Shown: positions 40,835 to 51,882 of the stretch, piece after piece
How positions within the stretch are numbered: position 1 is the stretch's first letter
How the letters are laid out: every line of letters starts with the position of its first letter
NCBI GenBank assembly: GCA_001632435.1
Contig: KV423945.1
Coordinates: forward strand, 1 to 64,000
DNA from: Calocera cornea HHB12733
Lineage: Eukaryota; Basidiomycota; Dacrymycetes; Dacrymycetales; Dacrymycetaceae
Length of the DNA stretch: 64,000 nt
Direction of reading: 5' to 3'
Made by a program: the position numbers and the translations under genes
Notes under the pieces: model-generated
Database searches by the model: none
The model's input: the letters and a program-made list of their open reading frames with translations, nothing else
What the model was told of the DNA's origin: nothing

Positions 40835-41512
40835 TAGACAAGCACTCACGGAATAGTAATGTATACAGCCCGTCGGCGGCATCGTGCTGTTCCCTGCCTT
40901 CAATCTGCTTCTCCTTCGCACGCATTTTGAACATCTTCCATTGTCTCTTCAAGCCTGGCCACAGTGAAGAGTAGATTCGCCGGTACCATTCTCTTGTGTA
41001 GGCGAAGTTTCTTGGCTTCTCTTGTTGGACCCACGTCGCGTAGAACGCCTGTAAGACCTGTTCCTGCTCCATCTCACGGATTGCAACCTCATCGGGCGAT
41101 GCTGAGGGCGCAAGCGGAGGGTATTGATCAAGAACGGCTTGTTTCGCTGCTTGGAACCGCGTGTTATTCTGAGGTACGCGTTCAGATACGACCAGACGAG
41201 AGTACGAGTACTGCGGGCAGCGGTGCTCACCTCCACCCAGAAAGACTGATTGAAAGCATCCAACTGCTCCTCCTGCAGCCGCCATTGGAGCGCGTCCCCC
41301 TCCTCCTCTACCGTTCCCTGCTCCGTTGACGTGAACTCGCTGACCGAATACGGCGAGGCAGCGAGCTTGGGCGGCTCAGGCGGTGGGCCGTACAGCACCG
41401 GTCGAAGGTGGGAGACCGCATCGGGAGGTCCGACGAGAGGGCGACGATAGGTCACCAGACCCCTCGAGAGTACGCGGGATGCTATCCTCGCTTGTATCGT
41501 TGCGCGGTGCAT
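40731..41512 (-). CDS. COA8: Cytochrome c oxidase assembly factor COA8 (APOPT1 family)
   Basis: Mitochondrial protein of the COA8/APOPT1 family, which supports complex IV assembly or protection. Exons 41512-41231 and 41168-40731 give 239 aa. An N-terminal presequence (MHRATIQARIASRVLSRGLV) is followed by the family motif VGPPDAVSHLRPVLY. Further conserved parts are LDAFNQSFWVENNTRFQAAK across the intron and FAYTREWYRRIYSSLWPGLK. Past TLLF the reading frame contains a possible 51-base GTGAGT...CAG intron (frame-neutral), so the tail may be 17 residues shorter. Either way TAA is at 40731-40733, giving 104 bases of antisense overlap with NUP133. Confidence 0.82.
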
Positions 41513-41899
41513 GTTGGGTTGGTGATTTAGGATGAGGCTGCTCAGGTTGAACGCCCAGCACCAGCACTCCGCTTCCGAGATTCGGGGACGGAAGCGGCCA
41601 GCGGGGCAGCGGGCAATACCGCGAGGAGTCGACTGGTTCTGTTTGATGGACAACAGTATGGTGCGATGAGTGCTACATCTCACGCATTCGCATTTCGAAT
41701 ACCCTAAGTAATCGTCTGAGTTCTTCCTCATTGTCTGATTGGAGCGCATATGGTACTTGGCAGCTGTTCTGATTTGCATGACGTCGCCAGCGCTTCGATG
41801 ATGGTGTGGTCTCTCGACTCGCTACAGTATCGTCTTGTTCTGCTGGCTACATTTGTCGAGTCGCCGCCATGAGTTGTTTTCTGACATTGAACGACGACG
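41513..41899. promoter_or_regulatory. Divergent promoter, COA8 and amino-acid transporter
   Basis: The 387-base head-to-head gap must hold both promoters. No specific factor site stands out. Confidence 0.5.
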
Positions 41900-43602
41900 A
41901 TGACAAAGTTGACCGAATTTCCCCCAAGTGATCTCGAAAGTGTAGAGAAACCGGATCACAAGGACGAAAGCGATCATGCAATTAAGTATCGAACATGCTC
42001 ATGGCATAAGGTCTGTTCCTTCTCCGTGTCGCATGATCTACGGGTGACCTTGTCTAGACGGCAGCTCTTCTGTTCTCGGAGTATATATGTCTGGCCATCA
42101 TGAGCTTTCCTTGGTGAGAATTGTCCGCGGTCGAACACTGCTCGGCTAACCAAACGGTACAGGTCCTTCTCGGTCCTGGGCCTTGTGCCGGGCATAATTG
42201 TCACCCTGGCGGTCGCCGCAAGTGTGCAGTACACCTCCTTGATTCTCTGGCGCTTTTGTCTCAAGCATCCCGAAATTCGAGATGTCTGCGACATCGGCAG
42301 GATGCTTTTCGGCGGCTCGCAGGTCGCCTACAACATAACCGCCGTATTTTTCGTGTTGAACAACACGTTCATCCAAGGACTGCATTGTATCGTCGGCGCT
42401 CGACTCCTGAACACCTTGTCCGATTCGGCTGCTTGCTCTGTAGCATTCAGTGCCGTGATTGCTATCGCTTGCTTCATGATTTCTCTACCCCGTCCCTTAT
42501 CGCATCTCAGCTGGATAGGAATCTTCAGCGCAGTGACCATGTTTATCGCCGTGATTTTATCCATCGTGTTCTCCGGCATACAGGATCATCCATTTGGCTA
42601 TGCGGCAGGACAAGAACCAATAGTCACGCTCTTCCCGATACCTGGCACGAGCTTCGTTGCGGGAATGTCGGCATTCCTGAACATCAGCTACACCTTCATC
42701 GGCCAGATAACATTGCCTTCCGTCAGTCCCTTCCATCTTGCTAGACGTGATACCTTGCTTACCTTGCACTCCCAGTTCATCGCCGAAATGAAGAATCCGA
42801 GGGATTTCCCTAAAGCCCTCTGGGCCTGCACAATCGCAGAGATCGTCGTGTTCACTTTATGTGGCGCCATCATGTATCACTACGTCGGTCAGTGTGCCTT
42901 TATTTTGTCGATAGGTAAAGCTCATATTTCGGCGCAGGCAATCAGTACATGACAGCCCCAGCTTTCGGCTCTCTCCAACCACTCTATAAGAAGATCGCTT
43001 TTTCATTTGCCATACCAACGATAGTCTATCTCGGCTCGTTGTACTCTGTGAGTGGGCAGATGCTCCTGGGGCACCGTTGATCGTTATTCCAGTCTGTATC
43101 TGCACGCTTTGTGTTCTTCCGCATATTCCGAACCTCTCATCACCGATACTCGAACACGATCACGGGATGGGGCACATGGGTCGCCATCATCGCAGCAACA
43201 TGGGTATTTGCGTTCATCATCGCTGAAGTCATCCCGTTCTTCTCGGACATGCTGAGCTTGATGAGCTCGCTCTTCGGTGAGCACCGGTTTCAAATGGAAT
43301 TGGCCATTGCATAGAACTTAGCCTGATTAGATTGTTGGTTCGGCTTCATTTTCTGGGGCATGGCGTACTTGACACTGTACCCTGGTAACAAGAAATGGAA
43401 AGGCATCGGAAGAACCATGGAAACACTCTTGAATTACTTCTTGATTGTATTCGGGCTCTACATCTTGATTGCTGGAACATACGTAAGGCATACCCGAGTT
43501 GTGCCTTTCGGGGGCTGATGGACATCATAGGTGTCGATACAATCTATTATCACAGATTACGCTGGCGGAGGCTTGTTCAGCTGTGCCAGTACGGCTCTGT
43601 AG
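41900..43602 (+). CDS. Amino-acid transporter, Aa_trans family (MTR/AVT-like)
   Basis: Multi-pass membrane transporter of the amino acid/auxin permease family, related to fungal neutral/aromatic amino-acid permeases such as MTR. Eight exons (41900-42010, 42058-42113, 42163-42721, 42776-42887, 42938-43047, 43093-43276, 43331-43482, 43531-43602). A hydrophilic N-terminus precedes about eleven helices; the first has AALLFSEYICLAIMSFPWSF, and a conserved region is FVAGMSAFLNISYTFIGQIT followed by PSFIAEMKNPRDFPKALW. The last exon supplies YVSIQSIITDYAGGGLFSCA, typical of this subfamily. TAG at 43600-43602, only 11 bases before the end of the convergent TauD-type gene. Substrate cannot be told from sequence. 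Confidence 0.88.
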
Positions 43603-43613
43603 CAAAGGCAGTT

Positions 43614-44981
43614 CTAGAATGAAATGGCCAGCGCCTCTCTGCGCGATCTTGACCCACTATCAAGGAATGGCCTCTCTCCCACGCCGACAACCCTGTTCCC
43701 TTGGCGATCTCCGTTATAATCATTCGTCGCGGTGTGAAGGACGGCCCGATTGTCCCATATTGCAACGTCATTCCGGCCCCAGCGATATCGGACTTGAAGG
43801 TCGTGGTTCTCGGAGACATGCCTGAAGAGGTACTCGAGCTGATGATCCGATTCTTCTTTGGTGAGCTCAAGAATACGAGTTGTGAAGCTAAAGTGACGAT
43901 TGGACATCATGACGAACGACGAAGTGGTACAGAACTTACGAGCGGTTGACATAGAGCGCCTTGAAACCAGTGACAGGGTGTGTCCTGACTACTGGGCTAT
44001 GCGATCTCGATCAGCCACCAAAACTCTATACAAAGGGAGACAATTGGTTCACTGTGTTGCACTTAAGTCATCCCCAACATTGAGCGGAGAACCCCGATGG
44101 TCTTGGACGGTCAAATTTCGCGCACGAGCAGTCTCGTGAAAGAAGTTCCCGTCATGCAGAGCTGTCAAGCCCTCCAGGAACTGTTGGTATGCAGGGCTCA
44201 GTCTGTCATATGCTTCATAGCCGCTGATGCATTTGTTCAGTAGCACGAAAGAGCAGTTGAGGTGATCCCTAACCTTGCCCACTGCAGATTTGAGTGTGTG
44301 CAAGAGACGGTAATGGAATTAATTTCTTACCAGTGTATCGCCCCCTGTATGTGGCAAGGTGTGCATTCTGAGCATCTGACTCCTCGTCAAAAAGAGAAGA
44401 TAGAACCATTTGGGAGCTCACTGAATAGTCGGCTGGTACCGTCTCAAAGGAGATGTCGGTGTGCCAGCCATTGCTGGCTCGGCTTTGCACTTCGACGCCC
44501 GCACGAGCGATGCCGCTGCCACAGTCAACTGTTACGAGAGTTGCGTAGAGACGACAAATCAGCCTACCCCATGGACGAGATGATCGACACATCAGCGCCA
44601 AGCTCAGGCGTGTCTTCGGAGACAGGGTGTTTATGCAGCCCTGAGCTCTTCGGCCTGCCGGTTAACTCGCCCATCTTGAGCATGAGCTGCTTCTGTTGGT
44701 CGATCGAAAGGTCCTGGTTCGTGAAGAACACGACGCCTCGATGACTGACGAGGGTTGCCAAATCTTTGATCAGCTCGGAGGAGCGAGCATCTTTTAGGAA
44801 ACTCGAGAGTTGGATTAACGGATCCGGGAAGCTTGTCCCGATGTGCGGCGTGAGGTCGTAAGAGACGAAGGTAGCAAGAGATCCCTGAAGAGAAGCAGAG
44901 GTCGTCAGGAGACGAATGGTTTTGAACACACGCAGCCTGAGAGGCGAGATCATTCTGGACAGACGGCGTACTGCTGGTCAT
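43614..44981 (-). CDS. TauD/TfdA-type 2-oxoglutarate dioxygenase
   Basis: Non-heme Fe(II)/2-oxoglutarate oxygenase of the taurine/sulfonate dioxygenase family; fungal members release sulfite from sulfonates or act on other small acids. The metal-binding His-x-Asp is in SNGWHTDISFE and the distal His in WDNRAVLHTATNDY, with the downstream Arg region VVGVGERPFL. Also visible are LVSHRGVVFFTNQDLSIDQQ and LKMGELTGRP. Two starts are possible: ATG 44981 (MTSSTPSVQND), which needs an intron with a weak GTTCAA donor, or ATG 44953 (MISPLRLRVF), which reads straight through. Internal exons between 43960 and 44560 are short and not all resolved. Expected products and substrate are unknown. Confidence 0.85.
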
Positions 44982-45313
44982 TAGATTTGCGTTATGCAGT
45001 GAGAATTTATGACAATCACAATACAGGATTTGGGTGAGACGATCGCCGGAGTGATGGCTTACGCATTCCTTCGGCAATCATGCCTTCCTCCCTATTCGAG
45101 CGTGCTCCGACAACGTGCTCGGCGAGCGTAGCGGTGCGCCCTTAACTGGCCTGCTTAAATCTCCCGGGTGATCACGCTGGACTTGCATACGTGCATACTT
45201 CCTGCGCATGTTGTAGACGTGCAGATCCCGTTGATCTCCTTGCTATCCTTATCGCATCCCGCAGGATCATCGCAACACGTAGCTGAAGACGGTGTCAGCC
45301 ACCACTCGGAACT
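44982..45313. other. Spacer between two minus-strand genes
   Basis: 332 bases; likely the promoter of the dioxygenase gene and the 3' region of TAE1. Nothing else seen. Confidence 0.5.
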
Positions 45314-46224
45314 CTAAGGCTCGGAGACGTACGTCCTGACTTCGTATAAATACTCAGGAAATCCTAATTGTATATCATCCTGCATAACATGTAGTCCTGC
45401 AGCTTGGAATGCGTCAAGCCAGGCTTGATGGGAACTTAGGCTCTGTTAGTGACGATTGTATTGAAAATGGTCTTTGCATACCGGGTCAGCGTCGAGTCCT
45501 CTGCATCATACTCATCTCTGGCGCTTCCATCCTCATTATCCGCGCATACATTCTCCTTCGCGACGATGTACCCTCCGCTCCTCAGCGCCTTCTTCGCCCT
45601 CTTGAGGAAGCCGACCAGGTCCTTCGTCGACAGGTGACCAAGACACCACTGGCACCAGACGACATCGTAGCCCGAATCTGCTTCCTGTTCTCTGCCTACT
45701 GAAGCAAGCAATTTTGGGTCGTCAGGCGGTAGTGGCGAGAACAGCGCATCGTCCTGCAATGGAGTCTTGATGAACCGCACTCCTTTTTGTTTCTGCTTGA
45801 TACCCTTCCAGCTCGAGCTTTCGGCAATGGCGGTCTGGAGGAATGACTCGACTGGCTCGACCATGTCTACGAAGATGAACATGTGCAGTAAGACGTTGGA
45901 CGTCACCCGCCCGATACCGGCGCCGACATCGAGGGCTCGAGGTGAGGGAGTTGGGAGTGTGGGTAAGGGTCGAGGGTTGTGAGAAGTCGAGAAGGTGCGA
46001 AGTTGAGGAAAGAGGGACAGGATAAGTTGGCGGGACGAAATAGCATCTACGAGTGGTAGCGACTGCATAATCCATCCATTAGCATGCATCTACAATCCGT
46101 ATTTGTCACATACTGAAGCTGCAAGCCCTCCGAGAACGGTGTCGAGGGTGGGTGGCAACGCCTCCCAATAAGCGATTCCAGCTGCAAAGTCCGGCGCTTT
46201 CGACTTTCCAGACTTGAGTGCCAT
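45314..46224 (-). CDS. TAE1: Alpha-N-terminal protein methyltransferase (TAE1/NTMT1)
   Basis: SAM-dependent enzyme that methylates the alpha-amino group of proteins starting X-Pro-Lys after Met removal, for example ribosomal proteins. Three exons (46224-46114, 46062-45482, 45434-45314) sum to 271 codons. The start ATG gives MALKSGKSKAPDFAAGIAYW, resembling the family start (YW..Q..LDxVLGG). The SAM motif I is ALDVGAGIGRVT; then VDMVEPVESFL and YDVVWCQWCLGHLSTKDL, the family signature. The last exon provides QAWLDAFQAAGLHVMQDDIQ and ends TYVSEP. The first intron (GTATGT donor, TGCTAAT branch, CAG) removes an in-frame stop. The upstream frame stays open but has no ATG. Confidence 0.92.
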
Positions 46225-46469
46225 TGTAGCCTTGTAATAATGTAGGGTTCCTTCCTGAGCGAAGCTGGCAATAGTAGAAGACTGTGGTGGTATCGGAATA
46301 TGGAGGGCGTCGGCATACAATTTCCTTCTGGACCACGGCCAAAGGGCCCTCCTGTGCCTCCTGTCCTGAGGTCACGCGTCGCATACCGGACCGCGTCGCG
46401 TCGCGTCGTTCATTGCCACCTCTCACTCAGTCCTCGCACGGTCAAAGCCTCTTCATCCTCCTTATCCAA
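46225..46469. promoter_or_regulatory. Divergent TAE1/CSM3 promoter with an MluI box
   Basis: Head-to-head gap of 245 bases. It contains ACGCGT at 46374-46379, 91 bases before the CSM3 ATG, within TCACGCGTCGC, followed by a short CGCGT run (about 46390-46408). ACGCGT is the MBF site that controls G1/S genes in yeasts; CSM3 is a replication-fork gene, so function is plausible but unproven. Confidence 0.5.
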
Positions 46470-47703
46470 ATGGTCGACGTTTCCCCTCTACCGACAACCT
46501 ACGACCAGGAGGCCCTTGACAAGCTCTTTGCTTCATCAGACGACGAAGATGCGGGACCGTCAATCCTGCCCGACATCGACCGCGCCCAGGTAGCGCGCGA
46601 CGCACAACGCAAGGCGCGGGAGAGCCTCAATTTGCCCGCCGCGGGTACATCGACTCCACCAGAGGCTACTCAGAGTGTGACGAATGGATCGGGCGCTGCG
46701 GGAACAAAGAGAGGGAGAGAGGAGGACGAAGAGGAGCCAAAACGACGCGTGATGGCGAAGATCGATGCTGAGCGGCTGCTGGGAGAGTACGGGTTCCCTG
46801 CGCTGGTGCAGCAGACGAAGAACTTCAAGCCGAAAGGGAAGGGGCATGAGGTGTGTCTATTGTCTGTTGAAACTCGAACGCTACTAAGGGGTCCTGCAGA
46901 AAGAAGACCTCGATCGTGTAATGACACTCTACCAGCTCTGGGCCCATCGCATGTTCCCCAAGCGGCGGTTCATTGACACCGTCGAGCGAGTCGAGAGGGT
47001 CTGCAGGGAGAAGCGCATGCTCGTTGCCCTCTCCGTGTGGCGGGATGCGCTCAACCCCAATGCACCGCACAACAAGGAACCAGTCAGCGAGGCGGATATC
47101 ATTTTGAGCGATGGCGAGGATGGGTCCCGACAGCCTGCCGCCGCGACAGGAACTGGGGAGGACGATCAGCCTCCAACGGGAGCCACGGGGAGGGGGGATG
47201 ACGACGATTCTGACAATGAGGAAATCTGGGCGGAGATCCTCAGCCGTATGAAGTCGAACAACGCTGCATCCTCCGCTCAGGCTGGCGACACCGCAGCTCC
47301 GAATACCGCCAAACAGCAGCAAGAGCCACTATTTGCAGAAGATGAGGATGCGCTCTGGGATGAGATGATGCGCGAAGAGGAAGGGCAGGCGATGAAGACG
47401 ACGGAGCCTATTAAGAGCGCGGTACAGGCCGAGAATGAGGACGCTCTTTGGGACGAGATGATGAAGGAACAGGAACAGGAGGTCGCGGTCCTGGATTTGA
47501 AACAGACAGCTGCAAGGGTACCTGAAGACGACGAGGACCTGATGGCACTCATGAGGGAAGCGGACGAGCAGGATGCGACAGTCGTCGTCGCACCGGCTGA
47601 GAAGGCCTTGGAAGCAGCCGTGGCTGCCCCGCAAGGAGGCGATAAGGAGACAGTGCTTGCGGCACACGTGGAGGAGGAGGATTGGGAGAGACTGTATGAT
47701 TGA
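46470..47703 (+). CDS. CSM3: Replication fork protection subunit CSM3/TIPIN (Swi3)
   Basis: Partner of Tof1/Timeless in the fork protection complex, which stabilises stalled forks and supports checkpoint and cohesion. Two exons (46470-46850, 46900-47703) give 394 aa. The Swi3 domain spans roughly residues 90-185: PKRRVMAKIDAERLLGEYGF, LVQQTKNFKPKGKGHEKEDL across the intron, and LYQLWAHRMFPKRRFIDTVE. The long C-terminal tail is acidic and contains repeated short motifs: EEIWAEIL, DALWDEMM (twice), EDLMALM, and the terminal EEEDWERLYD. Human TIPIN binds RPA through its tail, so these may be RPA- or partner-binding motifs (inference). Confidence 0.92.
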
Positions 47704-48140
47704 TACTCTTGTACATACGTTCTTTGTCTCATCCCGACCACATGCTCCATTGTTCAATCCCGACCCCTCCTGGTTCGGGCAAGATGCATGTGAACTTTAT
47801 ACGGCCTCTCATATGCGGCGACGCTCTGGGTGAATAACATGGATACTCTGGACATGGGCCGTATACAAAAATGTATGAAGGACACGGAAGACGTATAGTG
47901 GTACTAGGAGCAATGGAGGGAAGGTGATGAAGAAGCAGAAGCGGCTATGTATAAAAGACTGCGGAGTATTCAAGGTGGAAGCACGTTACGAAACCTATCG
48001 AACTGTCGAAGTACCTGAGCCGTTGCAGTGGGAATTTCGGGGCTGTCGTGTGCCCAGAGTAGAACTCGGGGAACATGACAGCCACGGAATAGCCTCTGCA
48101 GGGTCGGCAGCTGCGACGTTCCTAATCGGTCAAGCAAGTG
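47704..48140. other. Convergent 3' spacer
   Basis: 437 bases between CSM3 and the RNase III-like gene, which converge. No gene seen. Confidence 0.55.
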
Positions 48141-48699
48141 CTAGGCCGTGCTGCTGCTAGCAGCAACGAAGTTGTTGATGGCGATAACCCAATCCGTGTA
48201 AGGGTTCGCCTCTATCAGGTAGTCAGCATAAGCAAGAGAAGCCAGTCTCAAAGCGTACGCCTGTAGTAGTCCAGAAAACGGGCGATCCACTCGTCCAGAG
48301 CAGGCTGTCCGCCGCAGTCGTAGTAAATGCCCCACGCGTACGCCTTGAAAGCCTGGCTGAGCACCTTGTCGCTCTTGCGCCCGTCCGGATTGGCACCTGG
48401 GGGCAATATGACCTTCGCACCCATACCGTACAACTCAGCATAGACGCAAAGCTGGCGGGTAGATGCAAGGGTCGAGTGGATGGCCTAGATCGTGATCAGC
48501 TTACGCCTCAAGTCATTACGAATTGTCGCACGTTGAACTGGCCCCGGTTGCTCGCCAGGCCCGGGAAACGAGACAACCACCTCGTCACAGAGATGCGCAT
48601 ATAATTGAAAGCTTCCTGGGCCATCCCCGCGTTGTCAGGATGGCCATAGACCTGCGACAGGCGGGCTGGGGCGAGAGCTGGAAGAGACGGGAAAGACAT
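48141..48699 (-). CDS. Short RNase III-like protein lacking catalytic acids
   Basis: Exons 48699-48520, 48484-48259 and 48211-48141 splice to 158 aa. The order of elements matches an RNase III fold: an N-terminal helix pair ending VTRWLSRFPGL, then STLASTRQLCVYAELYGMG (equivalent to the LVNxxxLAxxAxxLGL stretch), then DKVLSQAFKAYAWGIYYDCG followed by QPALDEWI (equivalent to the second signature, KxLADxFEAxxGALYxDxG). In that signature the metal-binding Asp and Glu are Gln and Lys here, and the NERLEFLGDA box is not recognisable. No dsRNA-binding domain. So probably a non-catalytic relative, perhaps like mitoribosomal mL57/mL44-type proteins; no clear presequence is present. Assignment rests on pattern only. 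Confidence 0.55.
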
Positions 48700-49556
48700 G
48701 TTGATAGGCTTGGGGCTGTTGGGCGGATATCTGCAGCTGAAAGAGTCGTGTCAGAGGTAAATTGAGCGGCGGAAGGTAGAGAACAAACTAATTGGGAGTA
48801 CCGTGAGTGCTGGTCCGCAACGATTTGTGACTGTTGTCTTGCTCCTCTTATACCTGCGGGGGGGGGGGGCATTGTTAAGTTGTTGTGGCCGAAGGGCTGA
48901 TAGCCGGAAGTTGATGGTGAACTGCGCTTGCAGCGTGCGCAACAAGACAATACCCATATCGCAATGATTGAAGATTGCGACGGGATAATGGGTAGGCAGC
49001 CATTTCTAATCAAAGTTGAGATTGAAGAAGCCAGTGAAAGGTTGGTTGTCTGTCGGTGGGCATGGCACCCGGATTCCCGCGCCCGGGAATGCAGCCACTG
49101 TATTGGGTCGAGAATTGAATGAAGACCCGCTGGTCCAAGTGGTAGTACTGTACACCCACATTCCCGCCGTGCTCTCAACGAGTCACACTTCCTTCGACAC
49201 AATGGGTGCGGCAGCCCCAAGTGCACAGGTTGTACGGTCTCCGTCAGGGAATGTGAGGGTTACTATCACCGCTGCAGGCAGCAAACCGTTCGGGTCATAC
49301 AGTCTCTCAAGATCCCCCAAGGTACAGAATTACTGCGGCGCCGCACAAAATGCGCAAGACCCAGTTTATGTGTCATGAGAGAAGCCATCAGACAGATCAA
49401 GAACCCGTAACTTATTGTGGTGGCCAAGAACAACGGGACATTTGGTTCCATAAGAGGCTGTCCGCTCAAACAAGGTTGATCCCTTTGCTTGGCCGGGGCA
49501 TCCAAGAATAGCAGCAGCAGGCCTTCTCCACTCTCCACGCCCGGCGCTCTCGGTAC
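48700..49556. other. Divergent promoter region, 0.86 kb
   Basis: Between the RNase III-like gene (minus) and an amino-acid permease (plus). It has a run of 12 G at 48858-48869 and a 7-bp hairpin at 49073-49090. An ATG-started frame at 49201-49378 (58 aa, MGAAAPSAQV) has no visible homology and is not called as a gene. Confidence 0.5.
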
Positions 49557-51882
49557 ATGTCGTACCAACCACTCCCATCACCGGCACACGGCGACCCAGA
49601 CTCTGCATCTGCAACACCCCGCTCGTCTACAGAGTCTCTGCGCGCGCTCGAATTCTCAGATGGCGTGCCGCCTATCCGGGCTGGACGTGGTCGCGGATTC
49701 TCGATATCGTCTGTCGCGACGTTCGACTTCCAGAACAATCTATTGCCCCTGAGTCTGACGGAACTCGACGAGGAAAAGGAGGTTGTGGGAGAGCGGACAA
49801 TCGGGCTGTTCAATGGTGCGTGTCCCTCCCGTACTGGAATGCACAATTTGCACTGACACGTTCCTTGTTCGCAGCAATCGCACTGGTTGTGAGCCTTCAG
49901 ATCGGCTCTGGGATCTTGTGCGTCACATTCCACACGCATCAAGGCTTCTTCTGACTAGGCTTGTTCAGCTCGTCACCGGGAGTGGTATTTGCGAACACCG
50001 GATCGGTGGGCGCCAGCCTTCTTGTGTGGCTCCTTAGCGGGATCCTAGCATGGACCGGTGCGAGGTGCGCGATTATGGTTCTTTTCCGCTTGTGTATGCT
50101 CAATGATGGCAGCTCTTTTGCAGAGCTTGGTGCTATGATACCATTGAATGGAGGTGCGTTATCGCATTGCTTCCCCTGCGCACGAGGCCTTCTAATCCGA
50201 TATCATAGGCGCCCAGGCGTACCTTGCATATGCATACAATCCCGTCGTCTCGTTCCTGTTCTCGTGGACCGCGATTTCAGTCCTCAAACCGGGAGGAAAT
50301 GCAATCATTGCCTTAATCTTTGGGTATGCGCTGGTCAGAGCATATCTGTGTTGGTGCTTACGTGCCTTTTACGCAGGGAATACATGAACAGGCTATTGTA
50401 CGGGCAGACTCGCCCGGACAGCGCCCCAGATGCGATTCCCATGTGGGCGATCAAGCTCACTGCAACAATCGCGGTTGCTCTGGTGTCTCTTGTATGCGTC
50501 ATCAGTCCGAAGTCGGGTACAGGGGCGGCTCTAGTTTTCACGATGATGAAGGTCCGTGTCTACTTCCACAATTCTGACAGTTGGCTTATCCCGGCGGGCA
50601 GATCCTGGCTCTCGTAAGATTATCAGTCCGCTGTCGGGACTTGACCTGACGATACATGACAGTTTGCAATTGCGATCCTGGGTATCGTGCAGCTGGCGCG
50701 CGGGAAAGCGTCACCGTCGCTGTTCACCAACATTTTCGAAGGCACAAACCCGAACCCGTCGTCGTGGGCGATCGCAGCCTATTCTGGGCTATGGGCGTTT
50801 GACGGTTGGGATCAGACAAATTACGTTGCTGGGGAAATGAAGAACGCTGAGCGGAACCTGCCACGGGCTATTCACATGAGCATGCTCACTGTCGTTGTGA
50901 GTCTAAAAGGCAAGCTTGTTAAGGGTCAAGGTTGACCAGTGCCACCAGATTCTCTTCCTATGGTCGAACATAAGCTATTTCATTGTTCTTGACAAGGCAA
51001 CTGTCGGACGGACCAACACCATCGCATTGGATTTTGGCAGCGTCTTGTTCGGCAGGGTTGGCGGCATTGTCTTCTCCGTCATGGTTGCGCTCTCCTGTTT
51101 TGGTGCCTTGAATGGGTCGTTCTTTACCTCCGCTCGGCTCATCTACGTCGCCGGGAAAGAGAAATTTATCCCCTCGCTGTTTGGCAAGCTCCATCGGACG
51201 AGGAAGACGCCTGTCAACGCGATGATTCTGCAAGCAGTCCTGACCTGCGGCTTCATTTGGATCGGTGGCGGCTTCCGCAGCCTGATCAATTTCTACAGCG
51301 TAGCGGGTTGGAGTTTCTACGGTCTGACCGTAAGCGTTTATCCATTTGTTACAAGACCCGGACCAATCATTCTGCAGGTCATGGGGCTCATTGTCTTGCG
51401 CGTGAAAGAGCCGCATCTGGAGAGACCATACAAGACATGGATAATAACGCCATTGACGTTCTGCGCTGTGCGTCTCTTGTTTACAATATGCCTCAGGCAG
51501 CCACTGACCGCATCCCAGGTCGCCCTCTTCCTTCTATCTATGCCCGTTATCGCCGCGCCGTTAGAAGCACTCGCGGCAGTCGGTGAGTCGTCCGTCCCGT
51601 ATGGTCACTTTCGCATGCTGAGCCACAACAGGGTTCATCCTCCTCGGGCTGCCGGTATACTTCATAACGCAGCGGAGGAATGAACGGATTCAGGAAGCCT
51701 CGTCGGCCTTTTCCAGGATCAAAGGTGCTTCTGCTTCTGCACCGCCTTCACAACTGAAGCTGATGGGTATCGATGCGACAGATACGATAACCTCCTGCTT
51801 CTCGCGAGGCAGCGCCAAGGAGAGGCCGCGTACGGTGACGAGTACGACAGAGGAGCGGGTGGAGATGATCGAGCGCCGATAA
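49557..51882 (+). CDS. APC-family amino-acid permease, LAT/MUP1-like
   Basis: Plasma-membrane amino-acid permease of the L-type/methionine permease group. The ATG at 49557 begins a ~90-residue cytosolic Ser-rich N-terminus (MSYQPLPSPAHGDPDSAS ... ERTIGLFN). Twelve helices follow over many short exons: AIALVVSLQIGSGI with the conserved GSG of helix 1, GVVFANTGSVGASLLVWLLS, SSFAELGAMIPLNGG, and YSGLWAFDGWDQTNYVAGEM with the typical helix 6 loop and ERNLPRAIHMSM. Then ALNGSFFTSARLIYVAGKE and HRTRKTPVNAMILQ. The C-terminal tail has KLMGIDATDT and ends EERVEMIERR, TAA 51880-51882. Substrate unknown; MUP1-like proteins carry methionine. Confidence 0.88.

Noticed and set aside
49201..49378. 58-aa frame MGAAAPSAQV...
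   Set aside because: No homology, no introns, no conserved feature; likely leader of the permease gene.
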